In this document: piece after piece, positions 26,347 to 33,885 of the stretch
Layout of the letters: each line of letters begins with the position of its first letter
Numbering within the stretch: the stretch's first letter is position 1
NCBI GenBank assembly: GCA_958348225.1
Contig: CATVYG010000010.1
Coordinates: 1 to 60,509 of the forward strand
DNA: 60,509 bases
Direction of reading: 5' to 3'
Origin: an uncultured Collinsella sp.
GTDB lineage: Bacteria > Actinomycetota > Coriobacteriia > Coriobacteriales > Coriobacteriaceae
Made by a program: the position numbers and the translations under genes
The notes under the pieces: model-generated
What the model was told of the DNA's origin: nothing
Seen by the model: the letters and a program-made list of their open reading frames with translations, nothing else
Databases searched by the model: none

Positions 26347-28014
26347 ATGCCTACTGACATCGAAATCGCACGTTCTGTCACGCCGCTGCCTATTACCGAG
26401 GTGGCCAAGAACGCCGGCGTCGACGTTAAGCACCTGATTCCGTACGGCTTCGACAAGGCTAAGGTCGACTATTCACTGCTCAACGAGCCGACTGATCACC
26501 AGGCCAAGCTTGTCCTCGTGACCGCCATCAACCCCACGCCTGCGGGCGAGGGCAAGACCACCACGACCATCGGTCTGGCCGACGGCCTGCGTCGTCGCGG
26601 CGTCAAGAGTGCCGTGGCCCTGCGCGAGCCTTCGCTCGGCCCCGTCTTTGGCGTTAAGGGCGGTGCTGCCGGCGGCGGCTGGGCTCAGGTCATCCCCATG
26701 GAGGATATCAACCTGCACTTTACCGGCGACTTCCACGCTATCGGTGCCGCCAATAACCTGCTGGCCGCCATGCTTGATAACCACATCCAGCAGGGCAATC
26801 AGCTCGGTATTGACGTTAAGCGCATCACTTGGAAGCGCGTCGTCGATATGAACGACCGTCAGCTGCGCCACGTCATCGACGGCATTGGCGGTAAGGCCCA
26901 GGGCGTGCCGCGCGAGGACGGCTTCGATATCACCGTTGCCTCCGAGGTCATGGCGATCCTGTGCCTGTCCACGAGCATCAGCGATCTTAAGGAGCGCTTG
27001 GGCGAGATCGTTGTCGGCTATAGCTATGCCGGCGAGCCCGTCCGCGCCCGCGACCTTAAGGCCCAGGGAGCTATGGCCGCACTGCTCAAGGATGCGCTCA
27101 AGCCCAATCTGGTGCAGACGCTCGAGGGCACGCCCGCGTTTGTCCACGGCGGTCCCTTCGCCAATATCGCCCACGGCTGCAACTCCATCATGGCCACGCG
27201 TATGGCTATGCGTTTTGGCGATGTCGCCATTACCGAGGCGGGCTTTGGTGCCGACCTGGGTGCCGAGAAATTCCTGGACATCAAGTGCCGCATGACGGGC
27301 GTTCGTCCCAACGCCGTCGTGGTCGTCGCCACCGCTCGCGCGTTGAAGTACAACGGTGGCGTCGCCAAGGCCGACCTCAACGAGGAGAACCTCGAGGCAC
27401 TCAAGGCTGGCATGCCCAACCTGCTGCGTCACGTCGACAACATCCAGAACGTTTATGGCCTGCCCTGCGTGGTCGCCATCAACCGCTTCCCGACGGACAC
27501 CGAGGCCGAGCTTGCGCTCATCGAGTCCGAGTGCCAGAAACTCGGCGTCAACGTTAAGCTTTCCGAGGTCTGGGCCAAGGGCGGCGAGGGCGCGCTCGAG
27601 CTCGCCGATGAGGTCATGCGTCTGATTGAGCAGCCGAGCGAGCTCAAGTTTGCCTATGAGGACGGCGCTGATGTCGCTGATGCCCTCGAGGCCGTTGCCA
27701 CCAAGGTCTACCGCGCCGACGGCGTTGACTTTACGCCGGCCGCCAAGCGCCAGCTCGCCGAGCTGCGCGAGAATGGCTTTGGCAACCTTCCGGTGTGCGT
27801 CGCCAAGACGCAGTACAGCTTTAGCGACAACGCCAAGGCCCTGGGCGCTCCCGAGAACTTCCGCATCACCGTGCGTGAGCTCAAGGTTTCTGCCGGCGCC
27901 CACTTTGTGGTCGCGCTGACTGGCAGCGTTCTGACCATGCCGGGCCTGCCCAAGGTGCCCGCGGCCGAAAACATCGACGTCGACAACGACGGCAACATCA
28001 CCGGCCTGTTCTAA
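26347..28014 (+). CDS. fhs: Formate--tetrahydrofolate ligase
   Basis: Makes 10-formyl-tetrahydrofolate from formate, ATP and THF. Product of 555 residues, usual length. The P-loop PTPAGEGKTTTTIG is near residue 65; RREPSLGP-like ALREPSLGPVFGVKGG and GGPFANIAHGCNS are family signatures. ATG 26347 follows GAAAGGA. Monocistronic with a strong terminator. FchA and FolD, the next steps, are encoded 10 kb away in the same window. Together they feed one-carbon units for purines, serine/glycine and methionine. Confidence 0.97.
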   Translation: MPTDIEIARSVTPLPITEVAKNAGVDVKHLIPYGFDKAKVDYSLLNEPTDHQAKLVLVTAINPTPAGEGKTTTTIGLADGLRRRGVKSAVALREPSLGPVFGVKGGAAGGGWAQVIPMEDINLHFTGDFHAIGAANNLLAAMLDNHIQQGNQLGIDVKRITWKRVVDMNDRQLRHVIDGIGGKAQGVPREDGFDITVASEVMAILCLSTSISDLKERLGEIVVGYSYAGEPVRARDLKAQGAMAALLKDALKPNLVQTLEGTPAFVHGGPFANIAHGCNSIMATRMAMRFGDVAITEAGFGADLGAEKFLDIKCRMTGVRPNAVVVVATARALKYNGGVAKADLNEENLEALKAGMPNLLRHVDNIQNVYGLPCVVAINRFPTDTEAELALIESECQKLGVNVKLSEVWAKGGEGALELADEVMRLIEQPSELKFAYEDGADVADALEAVATKVYRADGVDFTPAAKRQLAELRENGFGNLPVCVAKTQYSFSDNAKALGAPENFRITVRELKVSAGAHFVVALTGSVLTMPGLPKVPAAENIDVDNDGNITGLF

Positions 28015-28038
28015 GTCTGCTGTCCATAGCTGCTTGTC

Positions 28039-28075
28039 CGCCCCGCCGTGCCCACAAGGCCCGGCGGGGCTTTTT
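28039..28075 (+). terminator. Terminator of fhs
   Basis: GCCCCGCCG and CGGCGGGGC arms with a GC-rich loop, followed by TTTTT, 25 bases after the stop. Confidence 0.88.
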
Positions 28076-28193
28076 GATCCTTAGGCCCGCGCATGTCTTG
28101 TAGATACCGACGGACTCTGCCCATCATAGGCTTTTGCGCGGGTAGAATGCATGGATAACTTGAGGCTCACGCGCGACGGAAAGGAATCGTTGC

Positions 28194-29183
28194 ATGGATC
28201 AGGACAAGACGACCGTGATGGGCGGCTACGGTTCCGCGCAGGCTGGCGATAGCGCCGATGCGACCCGCGTTGTTCCCAACCCCGGTTATACCGACCCCGC
28301 CGCGACGCAGCCTTCTGCCGAGCCCACCCGGGTTATGGGCTATGGAGACACGGCGCAGGATTCTTGCGCTGCATCTTCGCAAGGCCCCTATGGCAACGCA
28401 GCTCCGGATCCGTTTGATTACGCGCCGCAGGATTCTTATGCTGCCTCGACGCCGAATCCCTATGATGACCTGCCGCAAAATCCCATTCCGCAGCCTCAGC
28501 AGATGACGTATATGCCTCGTACGGCGCAGCCTCGCTACGAGTCGCGCGAGCCGTATCGCGAGTACCCCAAGTCGATTCCGCAATATGGCGAGGACGAGGA
28601 GAAGAGGCCGTCGCGTTCGTCGAGCGTGATCAAGAAGATCCTCATCGTGCTGGCGATCTTCTTTGCGCTGTCGGTTGTGTTTGCCATCGTGTCGGGCATG
28701 CTCAACAAGCGGGGGAGCTCAACGGCCGATACCGCTGCCGAGCAAACCGAGTCCGCCTCGTCTAGCACCGTCGATCTGAGCGATATCCCGGGGCAGTACT
28801 GGTCCAACGCCAAGAAGCTTCTCAAGTCGCGCGGCGCTGATCTTTGGAATGCCGTGGTCCTGACTGATGATGGCTCAACGCCCGTCGTCGATGCCAACTG
28901 GGTCGTTACTTCTGCCTACTATAACGACAGCGGCAACCTCGAAATTCAACTCACGCACAAGAACAGCTCGGGCAACTCGTCCGACGGACAAAGCGGTACC
29001 GACAGCTCGAGCTCCAATACGCTGGAGGACTTGAGCAACAAGGCACAGGAGTTGGGAGACAAGGCGCAAGAGCTGGGCGACACGGCACAAAACCTGGGCG
29101 ATACCGCGCAGAACTTGGGCGGCATGGCGACGGATGCCTGGAACGCCCTGCAAAACGGCATCTCGGGCGCGCAGGGAAACTAG
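28194..29183 (+). CDS. Single-pass membrane protein with T-R-V motifs and a heptad-repeat tail
   Basis: Product of 329 residues, no family recognised. Residues 1-140 are hydrophilic, rich in Pro, Gln and Tyr, with recurring KTTVMGGYG, DATRVVPN and EPTRVMGYG segments. One membrane segment lies near 150-170 (IKKILIVLAIFFALSVVF). A Ser-rich linker and a short folded part follow, and the end carries tandem seven-residue repeats (KAQELGD, KAQELGD, TAQNLGD, TAQNLGG) that would form an amphipathic helix. The Thr-containing motifs in a cytoplasmic tail resemble possible Ser/Thr-kinase or FHA-domain targets; that is inference. Convergent with the CDF gene. Confidence 0.65.
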   Translation: MDQDKTTVMGGYGSAQAGDSADATRVVPNPGYTDPAATQPSAEPTRVMGYGDTAQDSCAASSQGPYGNAAPDPFDYAPQDSYAASTPNPYDDLPQNPIPQPQQMTYMPRTAQPRYESREPYREYPKSIPQYGEDEEKRPSRSSSVIKKILIVLAIFFALSVVFAIVSGMLNKRGSSTADTAAEQTESASSSTVDLSDIPGQYWSNAKKLLKSRGADLWNAVVLTDDGSTPVVDANWVVTSAYYNDSGNLEIQLTHKNSSGNSSDGQSGTDSSSSNTLEDLSNKAQELGDKAQELGDTAQNLGDTAQNLGGMATDAWNALQNGISGAQGN

Positions 29184-29195
29184 CTGTTAAGCAGG

Positions 29196-30377
29196 CTACA
29201 GCTGCTCGGCCGGACGGTCGGGCGAGCTAAAGCCCGAGTCAAACGTAACGACGCATGAGGCATCGGGCCGGCGCTCGTGCACGATGCGCGTGACGAGCTC
29301 CAGCAGCTCCTCGTCGGATATGTCAAAGCCGTCGGGACGCACCAGGTCAAACGAAACGAACCCGTCGTGCTCGTGCAGGTCGTGGATGGAGAGCGCGGGA
29401 TCGATCTGCATGACGCCGCGCTTGACCCAGCCGCGCAGGTCGTCGCCGGTGGTGGCGATGGGGTCGCAGTGCAGCGTGATGCCGATGCCCATCTGGCGTT
29501 TGATATCATGCTCGATGGTGTCCAGGATCTCGTGGTGCTCAAACGCGTCGCCCTCGCCGGGCATCTCCACGTGGGCGCTGGCAAACTGACGACCGGGGCC
29601 GTAGTCGTGCACCATGAGGTCGTGTGTGCCCAAGACCTGCGGATAGGACATGATCTTGTCGCGGATTGCCTGGACGAGCTTGGGGTCGGGCGCTTGCCCC
29701 AGCAACGGGCTGATGGCGTCGCGCACCAGGCCCAGACCGCTGATGCAGATGAAGATGCCCACACCCAGGCCTGCCCAGCCATCGAGATCAAAGCCGGTCG
29801 TCTGCGAAATAAGCGCCGCCACCAAGACCGAGCCCGAGGTGATGACGTCGTTTTTGGAGTCCTGCGCCGTGGCGATGAGCGTTTCGGAATCGATGCGGTT
29901 ACCCAGTGCGCGGTTGAACGCGGCCATCCAGAATTTGACGAGCATGGACAGAACAAGGGCAGCCATGGAGAGCGCCGAATACACTGTGGGCGAGGGCTTG
30001 ATGATCTTGGTGATCGACTCGAGGATTAGGTTGATGCCGACGGCACAAACCAGGACGGCGACAAACAGACCAGCCAGGTACTCGTAGCGGCCGTGGCCGT
30101 AAGGGTGGCCCTCGTCTGCCGGGCGGCTGGCAAGGCGGAACCCGAGCAGACTCACGATGTTGCTCGAGGCATCGGAGAGGTTGTTGAAAGCGTCGGCGAT
30201 GAGGGAGACGGAACCGGCGAGCAGGCCCGCGATGCCCTTGGCCAGGCACAGGGTGATGTTGAGGCCAATGCAGATGAGGCTTGCGGCAAAACCCGCGTTG
30301 GTGCGGCAAGATGCATCGACCGGCTCGTCCTCGCTGCCGGGAACAAGCGTATGTACCAGCCGATTTACAAATAGCAT
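29196..30377 (-). CDS. Cation diffusion facilitator (CDF) family transporter
   Basis: Product of 393 residues. CDF exporters move Zn, Fe or Mn out of the cell against protons. Six membrane helices are visible in the first 220 residues; metal-site signatures are DAFNNLSDASSN (helix II), HPYGHGRYEYLAGL, and a further Asp pair in helix V. The C-terminal cytoplasmic domain carries His-rich segments (GTHDLMVHDYG, HHEILDTIEHD, LHCDP) and a long extension with IHDLHEHDG. I chose the ATG at 30377 for its GAGGACG upstream; ATG 30398 has no ribosome-binding site. The metal cannot be read from sequence. Confidence 0.9.
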   Translation of the reverse strand: MLFVNRLVHTLVPGSEDEPVDASCRTNAGFAASLICIGLNITLCLAKGIAGLLAGSVSLIADAFNNLSDASSNIVSLLGFRLASRPADEGHPYGHGRYEYLAGLFVAVLVCAVGINLILESITKIIKPSPTVYSALSMAALVLSMLVKFWMAAFNRALGNRIDSETLIATAQDSKNDVITSGSVLVAALISQTTGFDLDGWAGLGVGIFICISGLGLVRDAISPLLGQAPDPKLVQAIRDKIMSYPQVLGTHDLMVHDYGPGRQFASAHVEMPGEGDAFEHHEILDTIEHDIKRQMGIGITLHCDPIATTGDDLRGWVKRGVMQIDPALSIHDLHEHDGFVSFDLVRPDGFDISDEELLELVTRIVHERRPDASCVVTFDSGFSSPDRPAEQL

Positions 30378-30548
30378 AGCGGTCGTCCTCACAATCATGT
30401 TTAAGGGGATAGTGTAGCTCGCGCGGGGGCGCCGTGCACCGATGCTCAGAAAATGCAGCAATAGTCTGCCGGTGCTAACGAGCGAGCCTTCTCGTCTGCC
30501 CGGGCGGTCCATTTTGGGCCACATGGGTATGGGCATGTGCCTGTTTGC

Positions 30549-30567
30549 TCGACATACTTAATGTCGA
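30549..30567. promoter_or_regulatory. Perfect inverted repeat upstream of zinc-ribbon gene
   Basis: TCGACAT, spacer ACTTA, ATGTCGA. A 7-bp perfect palindrome 29 bases before the start codon and just before the ribosome-binding site; a possible operator or leader hairpin in the 218-bp gap between the CDF and zinc-ribbon genes. Confidence 0.35.
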
Positions 30568-30595
30568 CAGCCCCTGTGCAAAGGAGGACGTTTCC

Positions 30596-31933
30596 ATGGA
30601 CGAGATGTTTGCCATTAAATGTCAAAACTGCGGCGGCCCTATGTACTCGCACCAAGCTAAGCGCAGCTTTGAGTGCGCTTATTGCGGTGCGGTCATTCCG
30701 TGGCAGGCGGACGCCGGAGAGCCCAAGAGCGCTTTGGGCATTCGCCATACGCCGTTGACGGTAGTGGATGGACTGCTCAAGCTCACGCATGTGTCGCAAC
30801 TCGAGCGCCCGGAGGACCCGGACTGGTATTTCTTCAATTCGCACTGGCGCAATCAGTCGGTCCTGGAACATCTGCTGTGGGAGGATCGCGGCACGGCGCA
30901 AGAGTTCCAAGAGGCCACGCATGTGAGCATTCCTTGCCCCTTCTGCGGAGCGTCCTTTGAGGGCGAGTCAACGCAGCGTGTGTTTGAGTGCCCGTCCTGC
31001 GGCAACAAGATCGGCGTTGCCGACCTGCTCAAGCCCGGTACCTTCAGCAAGCGTCTGACCATGGGCGTGGGTGCGGAGTATGTGCCGGAGCAGGGCATTC
31101 CCTGCGAAATCTCGCCGCAGCAGGCACGTGCCAACGCACTGCAGCTGGTGCGCCAGTACCCGGATGCCTTTGCCGGGCACGACGTGGAAGATGCGATCCA
31201 AAACGACATGATGCTCTTCTATTTCCCCATGGCGCTCGCGGATTTGCGCATGATGGCGTCTTTCCCGGGCAAGGGCCTGAGCAAGGAGACCTTGGTGTAC
31301 TACGAGGTGCTCGACTGGGCATATCCCAGGGCAAACTACCTGGATGTTCGCCTTATGGGAATTTTGGAGCCGTGGGACTTTGCTAAGGTTGGGTCGTTCG
31401 ATCCCGCCATGCAGGAAGGCAACTTCCGCGTCGTCTCCGTCGATGCGTCTACCAAGGACCAGGTGGTCATTGATAAGTTGGCGCTCGACATTGCCGGCAA
31501 CGATGCCGAGGCGGTGCTGGGGCTCAATAAAAAGAGCATCCGAACCTGGGCGCGCAAGGCCCGCAAGCATAAGGATGGCCTGGTGATGGTGCCGGTCTAC
31601 TTTGTCGATCGTCCGGCGACGGATGGCCGCGATGGCGAGCAGGTGCGCATTGCCGTAAACGGCCAGACGGGTCGTGCAGCCGCGGTGGTGTTTAGCGACA
31701 AGTGCGAAACGCATATCGTGGCACCGCTCAATCCCAACGTGATGCTGTCGATCGAAAGCACCGTGCACGCCACGCCCATCGAGGTCAAATACGTTAAATC
31801 GCCCTTCCTATACCAGATTGTGCGCCGTGGAGGCGGCGAGCAACCGCGACAGGTGGCGGCCGCAGCCGAGGGTTCCTACCGAGAGGAGAAGCCCAAACGC
31901 CGCGGTCTGCTGGGTGCGCTATTTGGGAAGTAG
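30596..31933 (+). CDS. Protein with two zinc ribbons, function unknown
   Basis: Product of 445 residues. Two TFIIB/rubredoxin-like zinc ribbons: KCQNCGGPMYS with FECAYCGAVIP (residues 8-40), and IPCPFCGASFEG with FECPSCGNKIG (near 105-142). The remaining 300 residues include a mixed domain with WDFAKVGSFDPAMQEGNFRVV and a basic tail ending RRGLLGALFGK. No signal peptide or membrane segment is obvious. ATG 30596 follows AAAGGAGG. The divergent CDF exporter is a hint of metal-related biology but not proof. Confidence 0.75.
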   Translation: MDEMFAIKCQNCGGPMYSHQAKRSFECAYCGAVIPWQADAGEPKSALGIRHTPLTVVDGLLKLTHVSQLERPEDPDWYFFNSHWRNQSVLEHLLWEDRGTAQEFQEATHVSIPCPFCGASFEGESTQRVFECPSCGNKIGVADLLKPGTFSKRLTMGVGAEYVPEQGIPCEISPQQARANALQLVRQYPDAFAGHDVEDAIQNDMMLFYFPMALADLRMMASFPGKGLSKETLVYYEVLDWAYPRANYLDVRLMGILEPWDFAKVGSFDPAMQEGNFRVVSVDASTKDQVVIDKLALDIAGNDAEAVLGLNKKSIRTWARKARKHKDGLVMVPVYFVDRPATDGRDGEQVRIAVNGQTGRAAAVVFSDKCETHIVAPLNPNVMLSIESTVHATPIEVKYVKSPFLYQIVRRGGGEQPRQVAAAAEGSYREEKPKRRGLLGALFGK

Positions 31934-32048
31934 GGGAGTAGTGCTGGGGTGTCGGGCTGCATCACAAGGTCATTAGATGAATTTAAAAGTGCTGGGAACG
32001 TGCTAACATTGCCGATAGTCTTAATCTTGTAGAAGCGGAGGCCGGATT

Positions 32049-32519
32049 ATGGGTTTTGCGGATCAGCAGCTTCAGATTCAGGTGCCGTATTCTCCTGACG
32101 ACACGTTTAATGCCTTGAAGGCAGCTATGGAAAAGCTGCCTAAAGTAAAAGTTGATAGCGCATCGCCCACAACAAGAACAGTTGTAGCTGAGATTGGTAT
32201 GAGCCTTTGGTCCTGGGGTAAAAATATCAGTATTTCGGTTGTTCCAGTTGAAGGCGGATCTGGCGTTACTGTCAACTCATCATCTAAGGTCAGGACAAAC
32301 GTATTAAACGGGGGCAAAAATGCAAAGAATATTGCCGAGATAGTCGATGCCCTATCGAAGGAACTCGAGCAGTATCCGCAGGTTTCACAGACTATTGAGA
32401 CGCTGGCGGATAGTGGTGATGTAGTTGCAAGGCTTGAGAGACTTGCAACGCTGCGTGATAGTGGAGTACTTACCGAGGAAGAGTTTGCTGCAGAAAAGGA
32501 AAAAACCTTTCGTAACTAG
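32049..32519 (+). CDS. SHOCT-domain protein
   Basis: Product of 156 residues. The first 100 residues look like a small alpha/beta domain (YSPDDTFNALKAAMEKLP; TTRTVVAEIGMSLWSWGKNI). The last 30 are a SHOCT module, LERLATLRDSGVLTEEEFAAEKEK, a short helical pair often at the C terminus of bacterial envelope-associated proteins. GGAGG lies just upstream of the start. The gene is visibly more AT-rich than its surroundings, as is the hicAB pair after it, so this stretch may be acquired. Confidence 0.75.
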   Translation: MGFADQQLQIQVPYSPDDTFNALKAAMEKLPKVKVDSASPTTRTVVAEIGMSLWSWGKNISISVVPVEGGSGVTVNSSSKVRTNVLNGGKNAKNIAEIVDALSKELEQYPQVSQTIETLADSGDVVARLERLATLRDSGVLTEEEFAAEKEKTFRN

Positions 32520-32582
32520 ACACGATGGCTGGATTTGTATTCTGCTATTGAACTTGTTTAAGCCAGGCTGAAAACATCGTGT
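32520..32582 (+). terminator. Possible hairpin after SHOCT gene
   Basis: ACACGATG (32520-32527) can pair with CATCGTGT (32575-32582), and CTGG with CCAG inside it. The loop is long and there is no T tract, so it is a weak candidate. Confidence 0.25.
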
Positions 32583-32609
32583 GGAATAAAAGTGCGCAGT
32601 ATCTTCGCC

Positions 32610-33062
32610 TTATACAAGAATAGAGACCTCTTTCGGGCGTCCTGCCTTTGGGGCGTCGGCGAGTCGTGCCTCGATGGAGGCTTTGGACACCATGCGCTTG
32701 GCGCCGTCCTTCCAAGAATCCAACAGCCCAGCATTTATCAGCTGCGATACCCTTGCCGTGCTAACGCCAAGCATGCGAGCGGTGTCCGCCGCGGTGACGG
32801 CGGGAATGTCGCCGAGCTCGCGGCTGACGGCCACGGCGATAATCTTGCCGCCGTGTTGTGGCTGGTGTCCAAAGTCCGGCTCGGGAAGATCGACGCCGCC
32901 CATAAGGTGATCGTCGACCATACATGCGAGAAAATCGGCGGCGCTTTCGACAGCGTCGTTTAGGTCGGAGCCAAACGTTCCTCCTCCGCCCAGCGAGCCA
33001 CATGGCACGGCATCGACCATGCCGTCCGAATCAAAGAACTCAAATTCCCATACGTAAACCAT
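32610..33062 (-). CDS. hicB: HicB-like antitoxin with excisionase-type helix-turn-helix
   Basis: Product of 150 residues. N-terminal HicB-like fold (VYVWEFEFFDSDGMVDAVPCG; DLNDAVESAADFLACMV), then near residues 90-145 a helix-turn-helix, DTARMLGVSTARVSQL, followed by AKRMVSKASIEARL and a GRPKE end. HicB binds and silences HicA and represses the operon. Typical HicB proteins end in a ribbon-helix-helix or an Xre-like motif; the excisionase-like module here matches the one on the HipA-like kinase at 1326 (11 of 16 residues identical). It lies 45 bases downstream of hicA. Confidence 0.78.
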   Translation of the reverse strand: MVYVWEFEFFDSDGMVDAVPCGSLGGGGTFGSDLNDAVESAADFLACMVDDHLMGGVDLPEPDFGHQPQHGGKIIAVAVSRELGDIPAVTAADTARMLGVSTARVSQLINAGLLDSWKDGAKRMVSKASIEARLADAPKAGRPKEVSILV

Positions 33063-33107
33063 GTAAGACCTCCTCTAAAAAGCGATGCGAAATGTGATGA
33101 GGATGAG

Positions 33108-33278
33108 CTATCGAAGTCCTGCCTGCCTTAGGATTCTTTTGGCAATTTGATCCTCAATCTCTCGGTGGCGTTTCACGAGCACGAGTTTATCTCCTTTGAC
33201 GAACTTCTCGTGATTAGTGCCTCCTTTCGAGATGAAGCCGGCTTCTTCGAGGATGCGGATCAATTCGCGTCTCTGCAT
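33108..33278 (-). CDS. hicA: HicA-type mRNA interferase toxin
   Basis: Product of 56 residues, normal for HicA. The dsRBD-like toxin has the catalytic His in KGGTNHEKF (His23), then a basic LVLVKRHREIEDQIAKRIL stretch. HicA cleaves mRNA. I chose ATG 33278 (AGAGG upstream); a TTG at 33293 would add five residues. Toxin first, antitoxin second, the canonical hicAB order. Two palindromic boxes lie upstream. Confidence 0.85.
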   Translation of the reverse strand: MQRRELIRILEEAGFISKGGTNHEKFVKGDKLVLVKRHREIEDQIAKRILRQAGLR

Positions 33279-33303
33279 CTTAGCCTCTTTCAATAACTAT
33301 ATA

Positions 33304-33349
33304 TTAGCACTTTCTAAGGGTTTTAGACTTAAATCTTAGCTATTGCTAA
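33304..33349 (-). promoter_or_regulatory. Paired operator candidates upstream of hicA
   Basis: TTAGCACTTTCTAA (33304-33317) and TTAGCTATTGCTAA (33336-33349) share a TTAGC/GCTAA-type dyad. Their centres are 32 bp apart, about three helical turns, so dimers would bind the same face. They sit 26-70 bases before the hicA start, fitting autoregulation by the HicB helix-turn-helix. Confidence 0.6.
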
Positions 33350-33521
33350 CCCTTTGTCTCACTTCGCCGTCCTTGGATAGCGGCTTATATTCCTTGTGGT
33401 ATCAGTTTATTTGCTCGTGCGGACACGATTTGGTGCTCCGTGCGCGACCGCGAAAAGGGTTTGCGGCGACTAAAATGTGACCATAGAGGCAGTTTTAGCG
33501 AACCCCACGGGAGTGACGCGT

Positions 33522-33791
33522 ATGGACAACAACACGCTGCTATTCCAGGACAAAGGTTCGGGTAGGTATAAAGACGTCAAGATCTACCCTAACCGCATTG
33601 AGGTACTCAAGAAGGGCACTTTTGGCGGCAAGCACACCGAGATTGTTTATCTTAAGGACATTACGGGCGTCAATAGAATCAAAGGCCGCGATGTTTTTCT
33701 GCGCAATCGTCTGTTGACCGCTTGCGTCTTTAGCCTGAACAGCCGTGCGAAGGCCCAGGAGTTTGTTAACGCGCTGAACATGGTGATGTAG
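33522..33791 (+). CDS. Small PH-like domain protein
   Basis: Product of 89 residues with alternating beta-strand character (TLLFQDKGSGRYKDVKIYPNR; IEVLKKGTFGG; HTEIVYLKDITGV) and a C-terminal helix (KAQEFVNALNMV). This is the layout of short bacterial PH-like proteins. ATG 33522 has GGGAG nine bases upstream; the longer frame from 33477 is less likely. No operon partner. Function unknown. Confidence 0.55.
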   Translation: MDNNTLLFQDKGSGRYKDVKIYPNRIEVLKKGTFGGKHTEIVYLKDITGVNRIKGRDVFLRNRLLTACVFSLNSRAKAQEFVNALNMVM

Positions 33792-33818
33792 CCGATAGCG
33801 GCGTTCGGGCCAAGGTAA

Positions 33819-33857
33819 AAATCGGGGGCACAGAACGGTGTTCTGCGCCCCCGATTG
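33819..33857 (-). terminator. Terminator of the phospholipase-like gene
   Basis: AATCGGGGGC..AGAAC pairs with GTTCTGCGCCCCCGATT around GGT; on the minus strand a TTTTTACC tail follows. It ends the leftward gene at 33886. Confidence 0.82.
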
Positions 33858-33885
33858 AGTCGATGTGTCTAAAAGGCCGGCTTGC

